Assembly (NCBI GenBank): GCA_947471745.1
Contig: CANJKZ010000777.1
Span: 1,488,501-1,552,500 of the forward strand
DNA: 64,000 nucleotides
Direction of reading: 5' to 3'
Source of the DNA: Closterium sp. Naga37s-1
Taxonomy: Eukaryota > Streptophyta > Zygnematophyceae > Desmidiales > Closteriaceae
Shown here: piece by piece, positions 1 through 12,393 of the stretch
How positions within the stretch are numbered: position 1 is the stretch's first letter
Layout: every line of letters begins with the position of its first letter
Made by a program: the position numbers and the translations under genes
Notes under the pieces: model-generated
What the model was told of the DNA's origin: nothing
The model's database searches: none
The model's input: only the letters and a program-made list of their open reading frames with translations

Positions 1-342
1 CAAAAGTCCCTCGCCCAAGCGATGACGCAATTCTCTCAGCCCAGTCCAAGTTCCTTAGTATTTCTAAAATCAAGGCAAGTACCACTTTTGACAGCTAGGA
101 CTTATATACCTGGAGCTTTGAGCTGGAGCTGCTCCTGCAGAAAGCACATATTCATCAATATTTTAACGGCAGCTACGCAGGCCCATCGGCTCGCTCATGG
201 CGTACAACTTTTTGCTCCGAAACATATCGCTGACAGAGCAGCTGGGCATTCGCTCGTTTGATACGAAGCCAGCTCCGGCACTTGAAGCCTGGCTTTACCT
301 CACCAAAATGTACCAGCCAACGGATTCAAAGTCGTCGAGCAG

Positions 343-889
343 ATGACTCCAACAACTGATGGAGGTAAAAATGCCAACAGCTACATCAATCGTTGCCGGC
401 GCATACGCGGTCAAATCGCGAAGCACGGGAGTTCAATCTCCGAGCAAATATTTGTCACCATCGTGCTCGAAGGAATCGGCCCTGAATGGCGACCTTGCAA
501 GGCCCTCCTCCGGCAACAGGGAGCTGTCACGGAAGTTGCCCTTTGCGCCGCCCTTCTTGTCGAACAACAGGACATGGACCTGCATAAGGATCGTCCTGCG
601 CCGTGACGAGAAAAACTCGCCTTCTACACCGACAACAAGGAAGAGCGACGATTGCGGCGCCACTATTGCAAAATTTGCAAAACAAAAGTATGGGCATTCT
701 GCGGAGCGATGTAAATTTTGCTACAGCAATCGCCAGCCCAAACCGAGCACTTGGGCCGGTCGACAGGACGTGCGGCAAGATACACGTAAAGCTCGGGGCT
801 TTCAGCCCACACCACGCAATGCGAACCCAACCTGGAGCAGCCGTCGCCGGCACAACATGGAGGCTCGCGCAATGACATCAGCTATATGA
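343..889 (+). pseudogene. Element A gag remnant
   Basis: Gag-like coding remnant. Copia/UBN2-type sequence (SYINRCRRIRGQIAKHG, then FVTIVLEGIGPEWRPCKALL) is followed by Cys/His-rich sequence resembling a zinc knuckle. Broken fossil; the call rests on general Copia gag style and on its position upstream of the rest of element A. Confidence 0.5.
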
Positions 890-932
890 CAATGCGCCAC
901 ACACGGGGAACTCGTTGTCGCCGCGTACGCAC

Positions 933-1056
933 TGTCAGATATATATGACTTAGTCTTTGTAGGCTCTAGTGGGGTAGTCACTAAGGGGTACAGGTTTCTA
1001 GGGTTTCATATTTGTATCCAAAATTTAACTAGTTCAATCATTCCTCATTCTTCACA
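933..1056 (+). repeat. Element B 5' LTR
   Basis: 124 bp, starts TGTCAGATATATATGAC and ends TTCTTCACA, immediately followed by the tRNA-Met-like primer site at 1057. Confidence 0.93.
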
Positions 1057-1069
1057 TGGTATAGAGCGG

Positions 1070-1930
1070 GTTCCCTAGTGGGACCGTTTCATCCTAAGGG
1101 CCCACCTTCGATTTTTTTTTTAGCCTGCCCGAAGCGCGCTTTGCGTCCTGCCCTAAAATTTCGCGGCCCCTTAGTGGCCTGCCCCTTAACGGCCCCTTAG
1201 TGCCCCCCCCCCTCGCGGCCCCCTTAGCGGCCCCCTTCGCGGCCCCATCACGGCCCCTGTCGCGACCCCTTAGCGGCCCCTCGCGGCCCCTCTTAAGACC
1301 CTTCGCGCCCCCCCCCCTCCCCTTCGCGACCCTTCGCGGCCCCCTCACGGCCCTTCGCGGCCCCTTCGCGACCCTTCGCGGCCCCCTCACGGCCCTTCGC
1401 GGCCTCGTCGCGACCCTTCGCGGCCCCCCTCTCGGCCCTTTGGGGCCCCTCCGCGGCCCTTCGCGGCCCTTCGCGGCCCCTTCGCGGCCCCTTCGCGGCT
1501 CTTCGCGGCCCTGCCGCCCCGTCGTCGCCGCCCCAGCAGTAGCTGCCGTCGCGCCTACTGCCGCTGCAGCTTCCGCCACGGCCGTTCGCCGCAGCCGCTC
1601 CTGCCGTGACAGCTGCCGCCGCTGCTGCTGCTGAGACAACCGCCGCTGCCGCTGCCGTGACAGCCGCCGCCGCCGTTCGTCGCGGCCGCCGCCGTTCCTC
1701 GCAGCCGCCACCGCCGTCCCGGCCCTACCCTGCAGCCGAGGCGCGGCCCTCCTCTGCCGCCCTGTCGCGGCCCTGATCCTGCCGACGCACCTCGGCCCTG
1801 CCCCACCACTTGCGGGCTTCTACCCACCCGCCCCTGGTAAGCGCACCGCCGAGCCGCGCCCCTCCCGCTGCTGCTACTGCTAACCTGCTTCTGCTGCTGC
1901 TGCTGCTAGCCTGCTGCTGCTGCTGCTGTC
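1070..1930 (+). repeat. GC-rich leader of element B with short cggcccct/tcgcggccc repeats
   Basis: About 860 bp between primer site and gag made of imperfect short repeats of the type gcggccccttcgcgaccc, then gctgctgct-type triplets. No credible gene: the arginine-, alanine- or proline-rich frames on both strands are by-products of the repeat. An analogous leader lies in element L (61805-62719). Confidence 0.75.
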
Positions 1931-4900
1931 ATGGCTAGTCCCAACGTTCTTACCTTTGATGCTGAGGGTCGAGCAGTAGACTTTGAGGTCTGGATAGATG
2001 ATCTGCAGCTTTTCCTGCAGTGCGATAGCAAACACGACCTCTCACTGTTCGATCTCACGTCTGGCGCCTCTACTGCCCCTGCTGCCGATGCTGACAGTAC
2101 TGTTCGCTCACAGTGGACCACACACGACGCTGCTGCCCGCCTTGCTGTGCGTAGTCACCTGCCGTCCACTGAGCGCGCGCACTTTAGCCAGTACAAGACT
2201 ACTAAGACCTTGTACGACGCTGTAGTTGCACGCTACTCCTCCCCTGCCACTGCTGCCCTTAGTCGCCTCATGCTGCCGTACCTGTTCTCTGACCTCGCCG
2301 CCTTTGCCACAGTCGCTGACCTCATTACGCACCTCCGCACTAGTGACACTCGCTACCGCGCTGCGCTTCCTGCTGAGTTTTGCGCCAAGAACCCCCCCCC
2401 TATGTACATCACCCTCTACTACCTAGTCACCCGACTCCCTGACTCCCTTCGCTCGGTCAGGGACCACTTCCTCTCTGTTTGCCCCACCACACTCACCGTT
2501 GACCTCCTCGAGGAGCGCCTCCTTGCAGCTAAGAAGAGTATAGTCGCTGTAGGAGCCTCTCGTGGTGACCCTCGTGCCCCTTTCTTTGAGGGGTGTTCCC
2601 CCGTCCCCCTTTTGCCCTCTGTTGCCTCTGCTGCTGCTGTCGACCTCGTTGGCACCGAGTCGGTCGGCGCTGCGTCTGCCCCTAGCGGGAGGCGCCGCAA
2701 CGGCAAGGGCAGGGGGGGCAAGGGTGCTGGGGGAGCGGGCGGGGGCGGTGGTGGTGGCGGTGGGGGCGGCGGTGGGGGTGGGGGTGGCGGTGGGAGTGGT
2801 GGCGGGGGTGGGGGCTCTGGTGGCGGCGGCGGAGGCGGCGACGGCGGTGGCGGTGGGAGTGGAGGAGGCGGCGGTGGCGGCGGAGGCGGTGGCGCTGGTC
2901 GGGGTGGCTGTGTGCCGCGAGGAGGCTTCGGTGGTGGCCAGCGTCAGCAGCAGCAGCGCTCTCGTGAGATCCCGCCGCCCCAGCAGCTTCGTGAGTGGTA
3001 CGCTGCGCGTCAGCGGTCTGGGGGTGCTGGTCCCTGTGCCTATGTCCTGCGTACTGGTGATCGCACTGGGGAGCTGTGCGGCGGGCCGCACACCACCCAG
3101 CGCTGCTTTGGCCACCTGACTGACGCCTGGCGTCTCTGGTTCCCTGACGCCTCTGAGATCCCTCGCTGGGGTGATTTTCTCAAGTCGGGTGTTGCTATCT
3201 TTGATCTTTACTATGATCCTAGTGATGAGGGTGACTGTTACCTGTGTGTTCCGCCTGACCCGGGCATTGCAGCTGCTGCTCTAGGTGCTCGCGAGTCCGC
3301 TGCTCCAGGTACGAGTGAGTTTGCTGCTCAAGGTGCTGGTGAGTTTGCTCTCTCAGGTACCACGTCTGGTCAGGCTTTGCACACCTTCACCCTTGACTCG
3401 GGTGCTTCTCGCTCCTTCTTTCGAGACCGCACCACCCTCACGCCGCTCAGTCGGCCGGTTGCGATCACCCTGGCAGACCCCTCTGGGGGTCCTGTCCTTG
3501 CCCACTTCTCCACTGTACTACCGTGTCCAGCGGCCCCGTCTGGCTCCCTGTCAGGTCTTTACCTCCCCTCGTTCTCTACGAACTTGGTGAGTGGTGCTGA
3601 CCTGCAGGATGAGGGAGTTGACCAGTTCACTCCTGCGAGTCAGCGGGTGACCCACTGCACGTGTGCTCGGACGGGCCGACACTTGGCCACGTTTACCCGT
3701 CAGCCGGGGTCGAGCCTGTACACACTGACTACCGAGTCTCCTCCGGTTACTGCGTCTGGTCAGGTAGCTGCGTCGGGTCAGGTGTTTGCTGCAGCGTCCA
3801 GGTCTGGTCCTGAGTCTGCCCCCTGCTCGTGTCGCCTCTTGTCCCACCAGACCCTCCTCTGGCACCACCGCCTTGGTCACCCCTCCCTGCCTCGTCTCTG
3901 GTCTCCCCTGGTCCCTCCCTCCCCTTCCTTAGGGGCCTGCCCCTACCTGCGTTCCCTGCATCGAGGGGCGGCAGCGTGCCGCTCCTCACTCCTCCGAGTT
4001 TCCGCCGACAGAGGCTCCGCTGCAGACTCTTCACATGGACGTGTGGGGCCCAGCCCGCGTCCGTGGACAGGGTCATGAGCGTTACTTCCTCTTGGTGGTT
4101 GACGACTACTCGCGTTACACCGCAATCTTCCCCTTGCGCACCAAGGGTGATGTCACTGGGGTGTTGATCGACTGGATCCGCGCTGCTCGTCTTCAGCTCA
4201 GAGAGAGTTTCGGCTCGGACTTTCCTGTTCTGCGCCTGCACTCCGACAGAGGTGGAGAGTTTTCCTCCGACCTTCTGCGAGCCTTCTGCCGTGCGAGGGG
4301 CATCCGCCAGACGTTCACACTTCCGGCCTCTCCACAGCAAAATGGGATTGCTGAGCGCCGCATTGGCATGGTCATGGACGTCGCTCGTACGTCCATGATC
4401 CATGCGGCTGCTCCCCATTTTCTGTGGCCGTTCGCGGTTCAGTACGCGGCGCAGCAGATCAACCTTCAGCCCCGGGTCTCCTTGCCGAAGACCTCCCCCA
4501 CCCTGGGGTGGACGGGGAAGGTTGGCGATGCGTCTGCGTTCCGTGTCTGGGGATCTCGGGCTTTCGTCCGAGACTTGTCTGCGGACAAGCTGTCCACTCG
4601 TGCTGTTCCCTGCGTCTTCCTTGGCTTCCCCCCTGACGCGCCTGGTTGGCAGTTTTACCACCCCACCTCGCGCCGTGTTCTGTCCTCTCAGGACGTCACG
4701 TTTGACGAGTCGGTTCCCTACTACCGTCTCTTCCCCTACCGCACTGCTCCCCTTCCCCCCCCGCCACTCTTCCTCGCGCCAGGTCCCCCCCCGGTAGACC
4801 CCCTCCCCCCTTAGGGTCCTGCCCCCTCAGGTGTGTCCCAGGTAGACGCAGTCGAGCCTGTCGAGGTCGCTGTTGACTCTGGTGCTGCTAGGGGTGCTGA

Positions 4901-7792
4901 GCCTGCGGGTGCCGAGTCTGGGGGTGCTGAGCCTGAGCGTGCGGAGCCTAGGGGTGCTGAGTCTGGGGGTGCTGAGCCTGGGGTTGCTGAGTCTGGGGGT
5001 GCGGAGCCTGAGGGTGCTGGGCCTGCTCGAGTGGAGCCTGGTGGTGCTGGGCCTGGAGGTCCTTCGGGTGCTTCGTCCCGGCGGGAGCTGCCCTCTCCCC
5101 AGGAGCTGCGTGAGTGGTTTGCTCGCCGCTGGAGTCGTGCTGCTGGAGCTGGTGGTGCTACCGGTGCTGGAGGTTCTGCGGCTGCTGGAGGTTCAAGAGC
5201 CACGGGTCCCGGAGGTGCTCGTACCGGCGGTACTGGGGCTGCTGGGCCTGGTGGTGCTGCTGGTGCTGGAGCTGGAGGTGCTGCTGGCGTAGGCGCTGCT
5301 GCAGGTACTACTGGAGGTGGTGCTGCTGCGTCTTCCGGTGGTCCTGCTGGAGCTGGCGCTGCTGGAGGTCTTGGCGCTGGAGGTGCTGCTGGAGCTGGTA
5401 CTTCTGGGGGTGCTGGAGTTGGCGCTGCTGGAGCTATTGGGGGTGCTGCTGGAGCTGGTGGTGCTGCTGGCGTTGGTGCTGACGCTGGGGGTGCTGGTGC
5501 TGTCCCTGCTGGTTCTGGGGGCGCTGCGCGGCCGCGGCCGTTCTTCGTTCCGCTCCTTCAGCAGGTTCTTGGTCTCCCGCCTTCTACTGGTCCTGCTCCT
5601 TCCTTAGAGTGTCCACCGCCTGTCCATTCCGAGTCACAGTTACAGCTCGCCTCCCCACTGCCTGCTCCTCCTCCCTACACTGGTCCTACTGGAGGTCTTG
5701 CTGAGCGTCGTGAGCCTGAGTCTCGTCCTGCGTCGCCTGCTCGTGCTGCTCGCACTAGTCGTCGTGTTCCACGCCAGCGTCCTCCTGCGGTCCCGGGCAC
5801 GCACCAGATGGCACTGCGTCCTTCCACTGCTCCACTGCGTGTCCCTTTGCCGTCTCCTCCTGCGTCCTCTCTTCCTGCTCTTGCTGACCCGGAGTCTGAC
5901 TCCCTTCGTGCTGCCAGTCCTACTGTCACGCGTCTCCTGGCTACTGTTGTCACTGACCCTTCCTTTGAGTCCACTGCTGCGTCTGCCTTAGTTGCTGAGC
6001 TCATCGACTTCGCTGCTCTCTGTCGTCTAGACTACGCCGCGAGTCTTGTTGCTGAGTCTGAGTCTGTCTGTCCTCCGTCCGTCGGGGGTGAGTGTGCTCT
6101 TAGCACGGACGTCCTTGAGGACAGGCAGGAGGAGTTCCAGTGTTTTGCTGCTGCTTTACCTCATCTCGTGTCCATGCTGATTGCCCCTGAGGGAGACCCG
6201 GATGCACCAGACATCCCGACTCCGCGCTCTTACGCAGAGGCGATAGAGGGTCCCTACTCCTCTCAGTGGCAGTCAGCCATGGACGCAGAGATGGCTTCAT
6301 GGAAGTCCACAGGCACCTACGTTGACGAGGTTCCCCCACCTGGGGCGAACATCGTCAGCGGCATGTGGATTTTCAGGGTGAAGCGGCCGCCGGGTTCTCC
6401 GCCTGTCTTCAAGGCACGTTACGTGGCTCGAGGCTTCAGTCAGCGGCAGGGAGTTGACTACTTTCAGACCTTCTCCCCCACCCCAAAGATGACCACTCTT
6501 CGGGTGCTGCTGCACATAGCCGCTCAGCGCGACTACGAGCTTCACTCTCTTGACTTCAGCACTGCTTTCCTACAGGGCAGCCTGCACGAGGAGATCTAGC
6601 TGCGCCGCCCTCCTGGCTTCACTGGGTCGTTTCCTCCTGGTACCCAGTGGAGCCTCCGGCGGCCAGTCTACGGTCTCCGCCAGGCTCCCCGCGAGTGGCA
6701 CGACACACTGAGGACTACGGTAGCGGCTCTTGGGTTTGCTCCGTCTACTGCCGACCCATCGCTGTTTCTACGCACCGACACCTCGCTGCCGCCGTTGTAC
6801 ATCCTCGCGTACGTCGACGACTTGGTCTTTGCTACTGCTGACACTGCTGGACTCGCCCACGTGAAGTCCGAGCTGTAGAAGAGACACACGTGCACAGACC
6901 TGGGTGAACTGCACAGCTATCTTGGCTTGCAGATCACCCGGGACAGAGCACGGCGCACCATTACCCTGACTCAGTCACACATGGTGCAGCAGGTCCTTCA
7001 GCGCTTCGACTTCACGTACTCCTCGCCTCAGGCCACTCCTCTGTCTACTCGCCACTCGCTCTCAGCTCTGCCTTCGGATGAGTCCGTAGAGCCGAGTGGC
7101 CCGTACCCAGAGCTTGTTGGCTGCCTCATGTACCTGATGACCTGCACTCGTCCTGACCTAGCATACCCTCTTAGCATCTTAGCACGCTATGTTGCTTCTG
7201 GGAGACACCGACCAGAGCACATGGCTGCTGCGAATAGGGTGTTGCGCTACTTGTGCAGTACGTCGGGCATGGGGCTCGTGCTTGGAGGGCGGAGTTCAGT
7301 GGTCCTGACTGGTCACGCAGACGCTTCTTGGGCAGACGACTTGGCTACGCAGCGGTCGTCACATGGTTACACCTTCAGTCTTGGTTCCGGCTCTGTTTCG
7401 TGGCGGTCTACCTGCTCGTCTTCTGTTCTCGGCTCCATCTGTGAGGCCTAGATCTACGCAGGGGCCATGGCTGCACAGGAGTTACGCTGGCTCACCTACC
7501 TGCTGACCGACCTGGGAGAGCCGCCTCGTTCTCCTCCAATTCTGTACGTGGACAACAAGGCCATGCTGGCCTTGTGTCGGGAGCACAGACTGGAGCACAG
7601 AACGAAGCACATTGCTCTTCGCTACTTCCTTGCTCGTGAGCTGCAGCAGCGTGGTCAGCTGCGCCTTGCTTACGTGGCCTCTCAGGCCAACACTGCTGAT
7701 ATCTTTACCAAGGCACTTCAGCCTTGTGATCATCAGCGCTTTTGTACGATGCTAGGTCTTGTGCCTACTTGGCCTCACTTGCTTACTTCTTG
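1931..7792 (+). pseudogene. Element B gag-pol region
   Basis: Coding region of Copia element B. Gag begins MASPNVLTFDAEGRAVDF at 1931 and has a poly-Gly tract followed by a Cys/His motif with unusual spacing (C-x12-C-x3-H-x4-C, about 3034-3105). Then come protease (LDSGASRSFF), the HHCC zinc part of integrase (HHRLGH), the integrase core (LHMDVWGP to HSDRGGEFSS), a linker of Glu-Pro-Gly-Ala and Gly-Ala repeats, RT (MDAEMASWKSTGTYVDE, ARGFSQRQGVDYFQTFSP) and RNase H (YVDNKAMLAL, NTADIFTKAL). Broken in a handful of places; a close relative is fragment F. Confidence 0.9.
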
Positions 7793-7989
7793 ACCTTCCT
7801 TGTACTGTGATCTATATATACCTGCTCTTGCTTGATTACCTTTATATATATGATTTTGCATGTGAACTGGCCATATGGCCTTTGAACCGGTGCTCGGAAT
7901 GTGTGGTGACGTTGTGATCCACCCTGAGCTTGTTTTTGCTTGACTGGTCTTGTGACCCCTTGTTCTCCCCCACTTTGCCTATGGGGGTG

Positions 7990-8113
7990 TGTCAGATATA
8001 TATGACTTAGTCTTTGTAGGCTCTAGTGGGGTAGTCACTAAGGGGTACAGGTTTCTAGGGTTTCATATTTGTATCCAACCTTTTCCTAGTTCAATCATTC
8101 CTCATTCTTCACA
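7990..8113 (+). repeat. Element B 3' LTR
   Basis: 124 bp, same as 933-1056 except for four substitutions within about seven bases (positions 88-94 of the LTR). It is followed by the target duplication CGCAC. Confidence 0.93.
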
Positions 8114-8149
8114 CGCACTCCGTCACCAGTGCGCACCGAACATCCCATC

Positions 8150-8939
8150 TGTTGGTGCAACCTACGGTTTGCACTCGGCTTGTTGTCCATGTGCGTGCAT
8201 GCGTGTGTGCATGGAATGGAATGAGGGCATGAAATAAAATATATATGCTTACAATAGTGTGTGCATGAAGAGTCATGATGTCGAGTGTGTGTGTGTCGAG
8301 TCAATAACGAGTTATCGCTAGTCGCGTGTTACGCGGTCATTTGTGTCTCGCACGCGGTTTCTATTTGTCGTGTGTCCCGTGCGCGGTTTCTATTTTGTCG
8401 TGTGTCGAACGTTCGGCGTGTCGCAGGTGTGTGAATCAGAGCCATCAAGAACTCAATGATGAGTTTGTGATGAAGAACCCGAGCCTTGGTGTCCAGCCTC
8501 AAGTGATTTCGAAGCTCGCCAAAAGGGTACACTTCAAGATGTTGAAGATTGTTGCATTACAATGTGTAGTGTAACATTTCTGTTGGTTTAGACCCTTGTG
8601 GAGGGTAGTTTCGAGACCCTTCTTGGTTGGGGACAGTGTGGCACTCTTCCACATCACTGTACCTCGGCTCTTGGGGTTTGTAGGAGCTGGGAGTCATTCC
8701 CAACTCGTAACTCTTCCTATCTTGTGTTCTAAGACTATAGTGGCTGTCAATACTTGGTGGAATCGTGCGATCTAAATTGCCTATTGTAGGCGACGTTAAG
8801 ACGCTCCAGATCCAAGTTGAATCAGGTCATTTGAAGCTGTGAACAGAACGCTAGAAACGTTTAAAGCCGCTTTGCAGAAATCCGACTATGCACTCTATCT
8901 TTCGTTTTAGGCACATTGAAGCCTACTGTGACTATAACA
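8150..8939 (+). repeat. Element C 5' LTR
   Basis: Begins TGTTGGTGCAACC and ends CTATAACA, then the primer site. Pairs with 12394-13218. Confidence 0.92.
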
Positions 8940-9140
8940 AGTGGTATCAGAGCTCCTTGGAGCAAATACGACGATGGCTGGACCTGAGGAAAGGGGTGAC
9001 AGAGGTGCTGGAGGCAGTGGAGGACCCGTGATTCAGCCATGGCGCCCGTGCAACCTACTCTTGGACCTTGTAGGGATGAACCAAGAGTGTTCGGGCTTGA
9101 CAAGTTCAACAGTGACAACTTTGCTGAGTGATCCTTCAGA

Positions 9141-12100
9141 ATGGAGAACGTATTTGACTACTATGACCTGCTGGAGGTGATGGAAGGAATGGAGAAGCGC
9201 CCCGAGAACGACCCAGAGAAGAGCCCGTGGGTGCGGAAGAGCGCACAAGGCTATCTCCTACTTGGGCAAGCGTTGGGGAGCAGCCAAATCCGTCACATCA
9301 AGCCTTTCCAGCGTAAACCAGAGAAGGGACCAAAGGCATGGGCTGCTCTCAAGGGTGTACACGCTCCTGCAACAGCGGCGGTAGCGGTGGTGTTGGAACG
9401 GCAAATGGCGACACTACGAATTGAAGAGGATGAACCGGTTGAAGAAGGGGTGCAGAAATTCTTTGACTTGTTGACGCGGCTTGAAGGAGCTGATTTGAAC
9501 TACAGTGAGCTCCAGAAGAAGACCAAGTTGCTGGCCTTACTCCCTGAGTCATGGTCCTCACTCATCATCAACCTAAATCGCGACTTGCCCCGCCTCTCGC
9601 TTGAAGACGTGAAGCGAGCGATCCTTCAAGAGGATTTCCCTCGCCGTGAGTTGGCGAGTGCGGATGGCGCCGGGGCAGCAAGCATCGGCCGGGGGTACAG
9701 TCGTGGAAGAGGAAGAGGAGGAGGGGGAGGTAGATTTGGCAGCAACAACTTCAATAGAGGTCGCGGGAGTGGCGGTTACGGCAGCGACGACAAGAGCTGT
9801 GGACGCGGTCGCGGCCGATTCGATGGCGAGTGCCATTATTGCCACAAGACCGGACACATGTGACGCGATTGCTACAAGCTCCCTGAAGGTTGGACCCCTG
9901 CTCAAGGCCAAGAGGGTAGAGGAGCAGGAGGAGGGAGAGGTAGAGGCCGTGGAGGCCATGGCGGTCGCGAAGGCGGTGCTGCAAACATGAAGAGCGGAGA
10001 TAACGACAAGGACCCGAGCGACGATCGGTTCCCGGGCCAATTCTTCTTCTTCGTCTCGACGCAAGCACCGGCTGCACCAGAGAAGGATGAAAACTAGTCT
10101 GCAGCTGTGGGAAAGGTTACCCTACACCCCCTGGACTATTGGCTGATCGATAGCGGCGCTACCTATACCATGACACCTCGCACGGACTTGCTCACCGAAC
10201 TTGAACCGTCACCGGTGAAGCATGTCACATCGGCTTTGGGGCAGCGAGCAGAGGTGAAAGGCATGCGCAAGGCCATGTTCAAGGGTGCTGATGGGAAGAT
10301 GGTGGGCCTCAAGAACGTGCTTTGGGTGCACAGCCTTGCTGCGAACCTGATTTCCGTGCGACAATTGGCAAAGGCCGGTATGGACACAAACTCAAAGGGA
10401 GCCAAGACCTATACCGCGAGGCTTGACAAGCGGATCCTTTGGGACCTTCACGAGGATAGGGACGTCTACAATGAGATGTGGCAGATCCCTGTGGTCCCCA
10501 TGCCTAAGGAGAGGCAAGTGGCAGCAAGCGTCAGCACCAAAGGTGAAGCGGTTGGTAGCGGCGATGGCGCGAACGGTCGCGTTAAGGACATTGAGTCCAA
10601 GAAGTGCAATCTTGGAGGGACCAGCAAGCTCGGAGAACACGAGGAGAGTGGTGCAGCAGCCAAGAAGCAGCACAAGGGTGAGGAGAACCCCGAGGCAGCA
10701 GCAGAGGAGGAGTACGGAGAGAGCATGTGGGGCGCTATTGCGAGCGCGGCATTCTCCAATCCAACTTCGGCTACGGGGGAGTGTGATTGGCTCACCTTGC
10801 ATCGGCGAATGGGGCATGTGGCCCCATCTTGCAGCAGCTAGTGAAGAATGAGATGGTTGCTGGCATACGTGTGAAGGGGGAGCCCAATGAGGTGCTCGGC
10901 TGCCCGACGTGCATGCAAGCCAAGTTCACCCGTTTTCCGTTCTCGACTTCGGAGGCAACGGCTAAGGCACCACTTGATGAGCTGGTGATGGACGTGGGGA
11001 GCCCCCTGAAGCTAGGAGCTGCTGGAGCAGAGTACTTCCTCACCATAGTCGAGCGACGTGGCTGAAACCGTGAAGACCGATTGGTTGCCGATGGTGGAGC
11101 GGCAACAAGACCGGCTAGTGAAGTCGATCCGCACTGATCGAGGGGGAGAGTTCCTGAGCAAGGAGTTCGGATTGTGGCTGAAGAAGAATGGGATAAGGCA
11201 CTCTCTTACCATGCCCTACTCCCCTGCAATGAATGGCATCGCCGAGCGAGCGAACCGCACAATCACGGAGACGTCACGCGGGTTGCTCATAGAAGCCAGG
11301 CTACCCGACTATTTCTGGCCTGATGCGGTGCGGAGTGCGTGTGTGGCCAAGAACAGAGCTTTGACTCATGTGGGAGCAGAGAATTGGGTGCCCTATGTGG
11401 AGTGGATTGGAAGGAAGCCAAAGGTGGATATGCTTTGGGTGTTCGGGTGCATGTGCATGGCGCTCGTACCTAAGCATCTTCGGCACAACAAGCTTGGTGC
11501 CAAGGCGATATGGGCCGTGCACTTGGGCATGGCTCAAAACAGCAAAGGGTGGCTTCTTTGGGACCCATTCACCAAGAAATTCTTGTGTCTGCACCCTTTC
11601 CCTCTGGGTTCAAGTGTGTGAAGGGACCAGAGGAGGAGAGCATTGGCGAAGAGGAGAGGCGACGTTTTCACTCGCTGGTGGGCAGCCTCATGTACGCGGC
11701 GGTCAACACTCGGACGAACATTGCCTTTGCTACCATGCAATTAGCTAGGGTTGTTCAATGCCCTAATGAGGAGCAGGTAGCAGCTGGAATGAGGGTGGCC
11801 AAGTATCTTGGCCAAACACTGACCGTTGGGCTGCAATACTCGGCGGCGGCGCAAAGGCGCCAAAAGGGCGCGGATGGAGTTGAACCCGGGCGTTTGTTCC
11901 TCACCGCATTCTCGGTTGCTTCATATGCATCGGAACTAGAGGACATGACAAGTGTTGGAGGGTTCATATGCTGTGTTGGTGGAGGCCCAACTGCTTGGAA
12001 AAGCAAGAAGCAGGTAGACCAAGCATTGAGCTCAGTGGAGTCTGAGTACATGGTACTCCCTGCCGTACGGGAGATTGTGTGGCAGCGGCGTTTGTTAGCT

Positions 12101-12355
12101 GAATTGGGAGAGGAGCAGCAAGGACCTACCCCACTCTATTGTGATAGCCAAGGTGCCATTGCTCTTGCTAAGTTGCATGGCCTCACGAAGTGTATGAGGG
12201 TGAAGTGGCATTGGACGAGGGGCATGGTGGCCGCGGGTGAAGTTGAGTTGCACTACGTGAAGACGACGGGGCAGCCGGCAGACATGATGACCAAGAGGCT
12301 GGTGGAGCAGCAGCATTGGAAGTGTTGCAAGCTGGCTGGAATGGCCCTGAACTGA
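9141..12355 (+). pseudogene. Element C gag-pol region
   Basis: Gag (MENVFDYYDLLEVMEGM..., [12 protein letters not shown], zinc knuckle CHYCHKTGHM). Protease (WLIDSGATYTMTP), integrase (SIRTDRGGEFLSKEFG, MNGIAERANRTITE) and RNase H (SSVESEYMVLPAVREIVW, LYCDSQGAIALAKL, GQPADMMTKRL) are readable in order. Fossil; frames broken in a few places. Confidence 0.85.
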
Positions 12356-12393
12356 GAGGAGCAGATCCTAAGGCCAACAATCCGAGGGGGAGT

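Larger units (their letters stand above)
933..8113 (+). mobile_element. Element B: near-complete Copia element with 124-bp LTRs
   Basis: TG...CA bounded LTRs of 124 bp (933-1056 and 7990-8113) are flanked by the 5-bp duplication CGCAC (928-932 and 8114-8118). A primer site TGGTATAGAGCGG follows the 5' LTR at 1057, and a purine tract ending CTATGGGGGTG precedes the 3' LTR. Parts in Copia order: GC-rich leader (1070-1930), gag (from 1931, poly-Gly tract at about 2730-2910), protease with DSGAS (about 3396), integrase (about 3840-4750), a repeat-rich linker (about 4820-5550), RT (about 6220-7000), RNase H (about 7290-7790). The LTRs differ at four positions, all in one small cluster, so insertion is recent. 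The frames carry a handful of breaks. Confidence 0.93.

Noticed and set aside
1094-1711. Arg/Gly-rich minus-strand frame and Pro/Ala-rich plus-strand frame
   Set aside because: Both arise from the short GC repeats in the leader of Copia element B; no domain or natural composition.
2700-2940. Poly-Gly tract as a separate Gly-rich wall protein
   Set aside because: It lies inside the gag frame of Copia element B and has a counterpart in element L.
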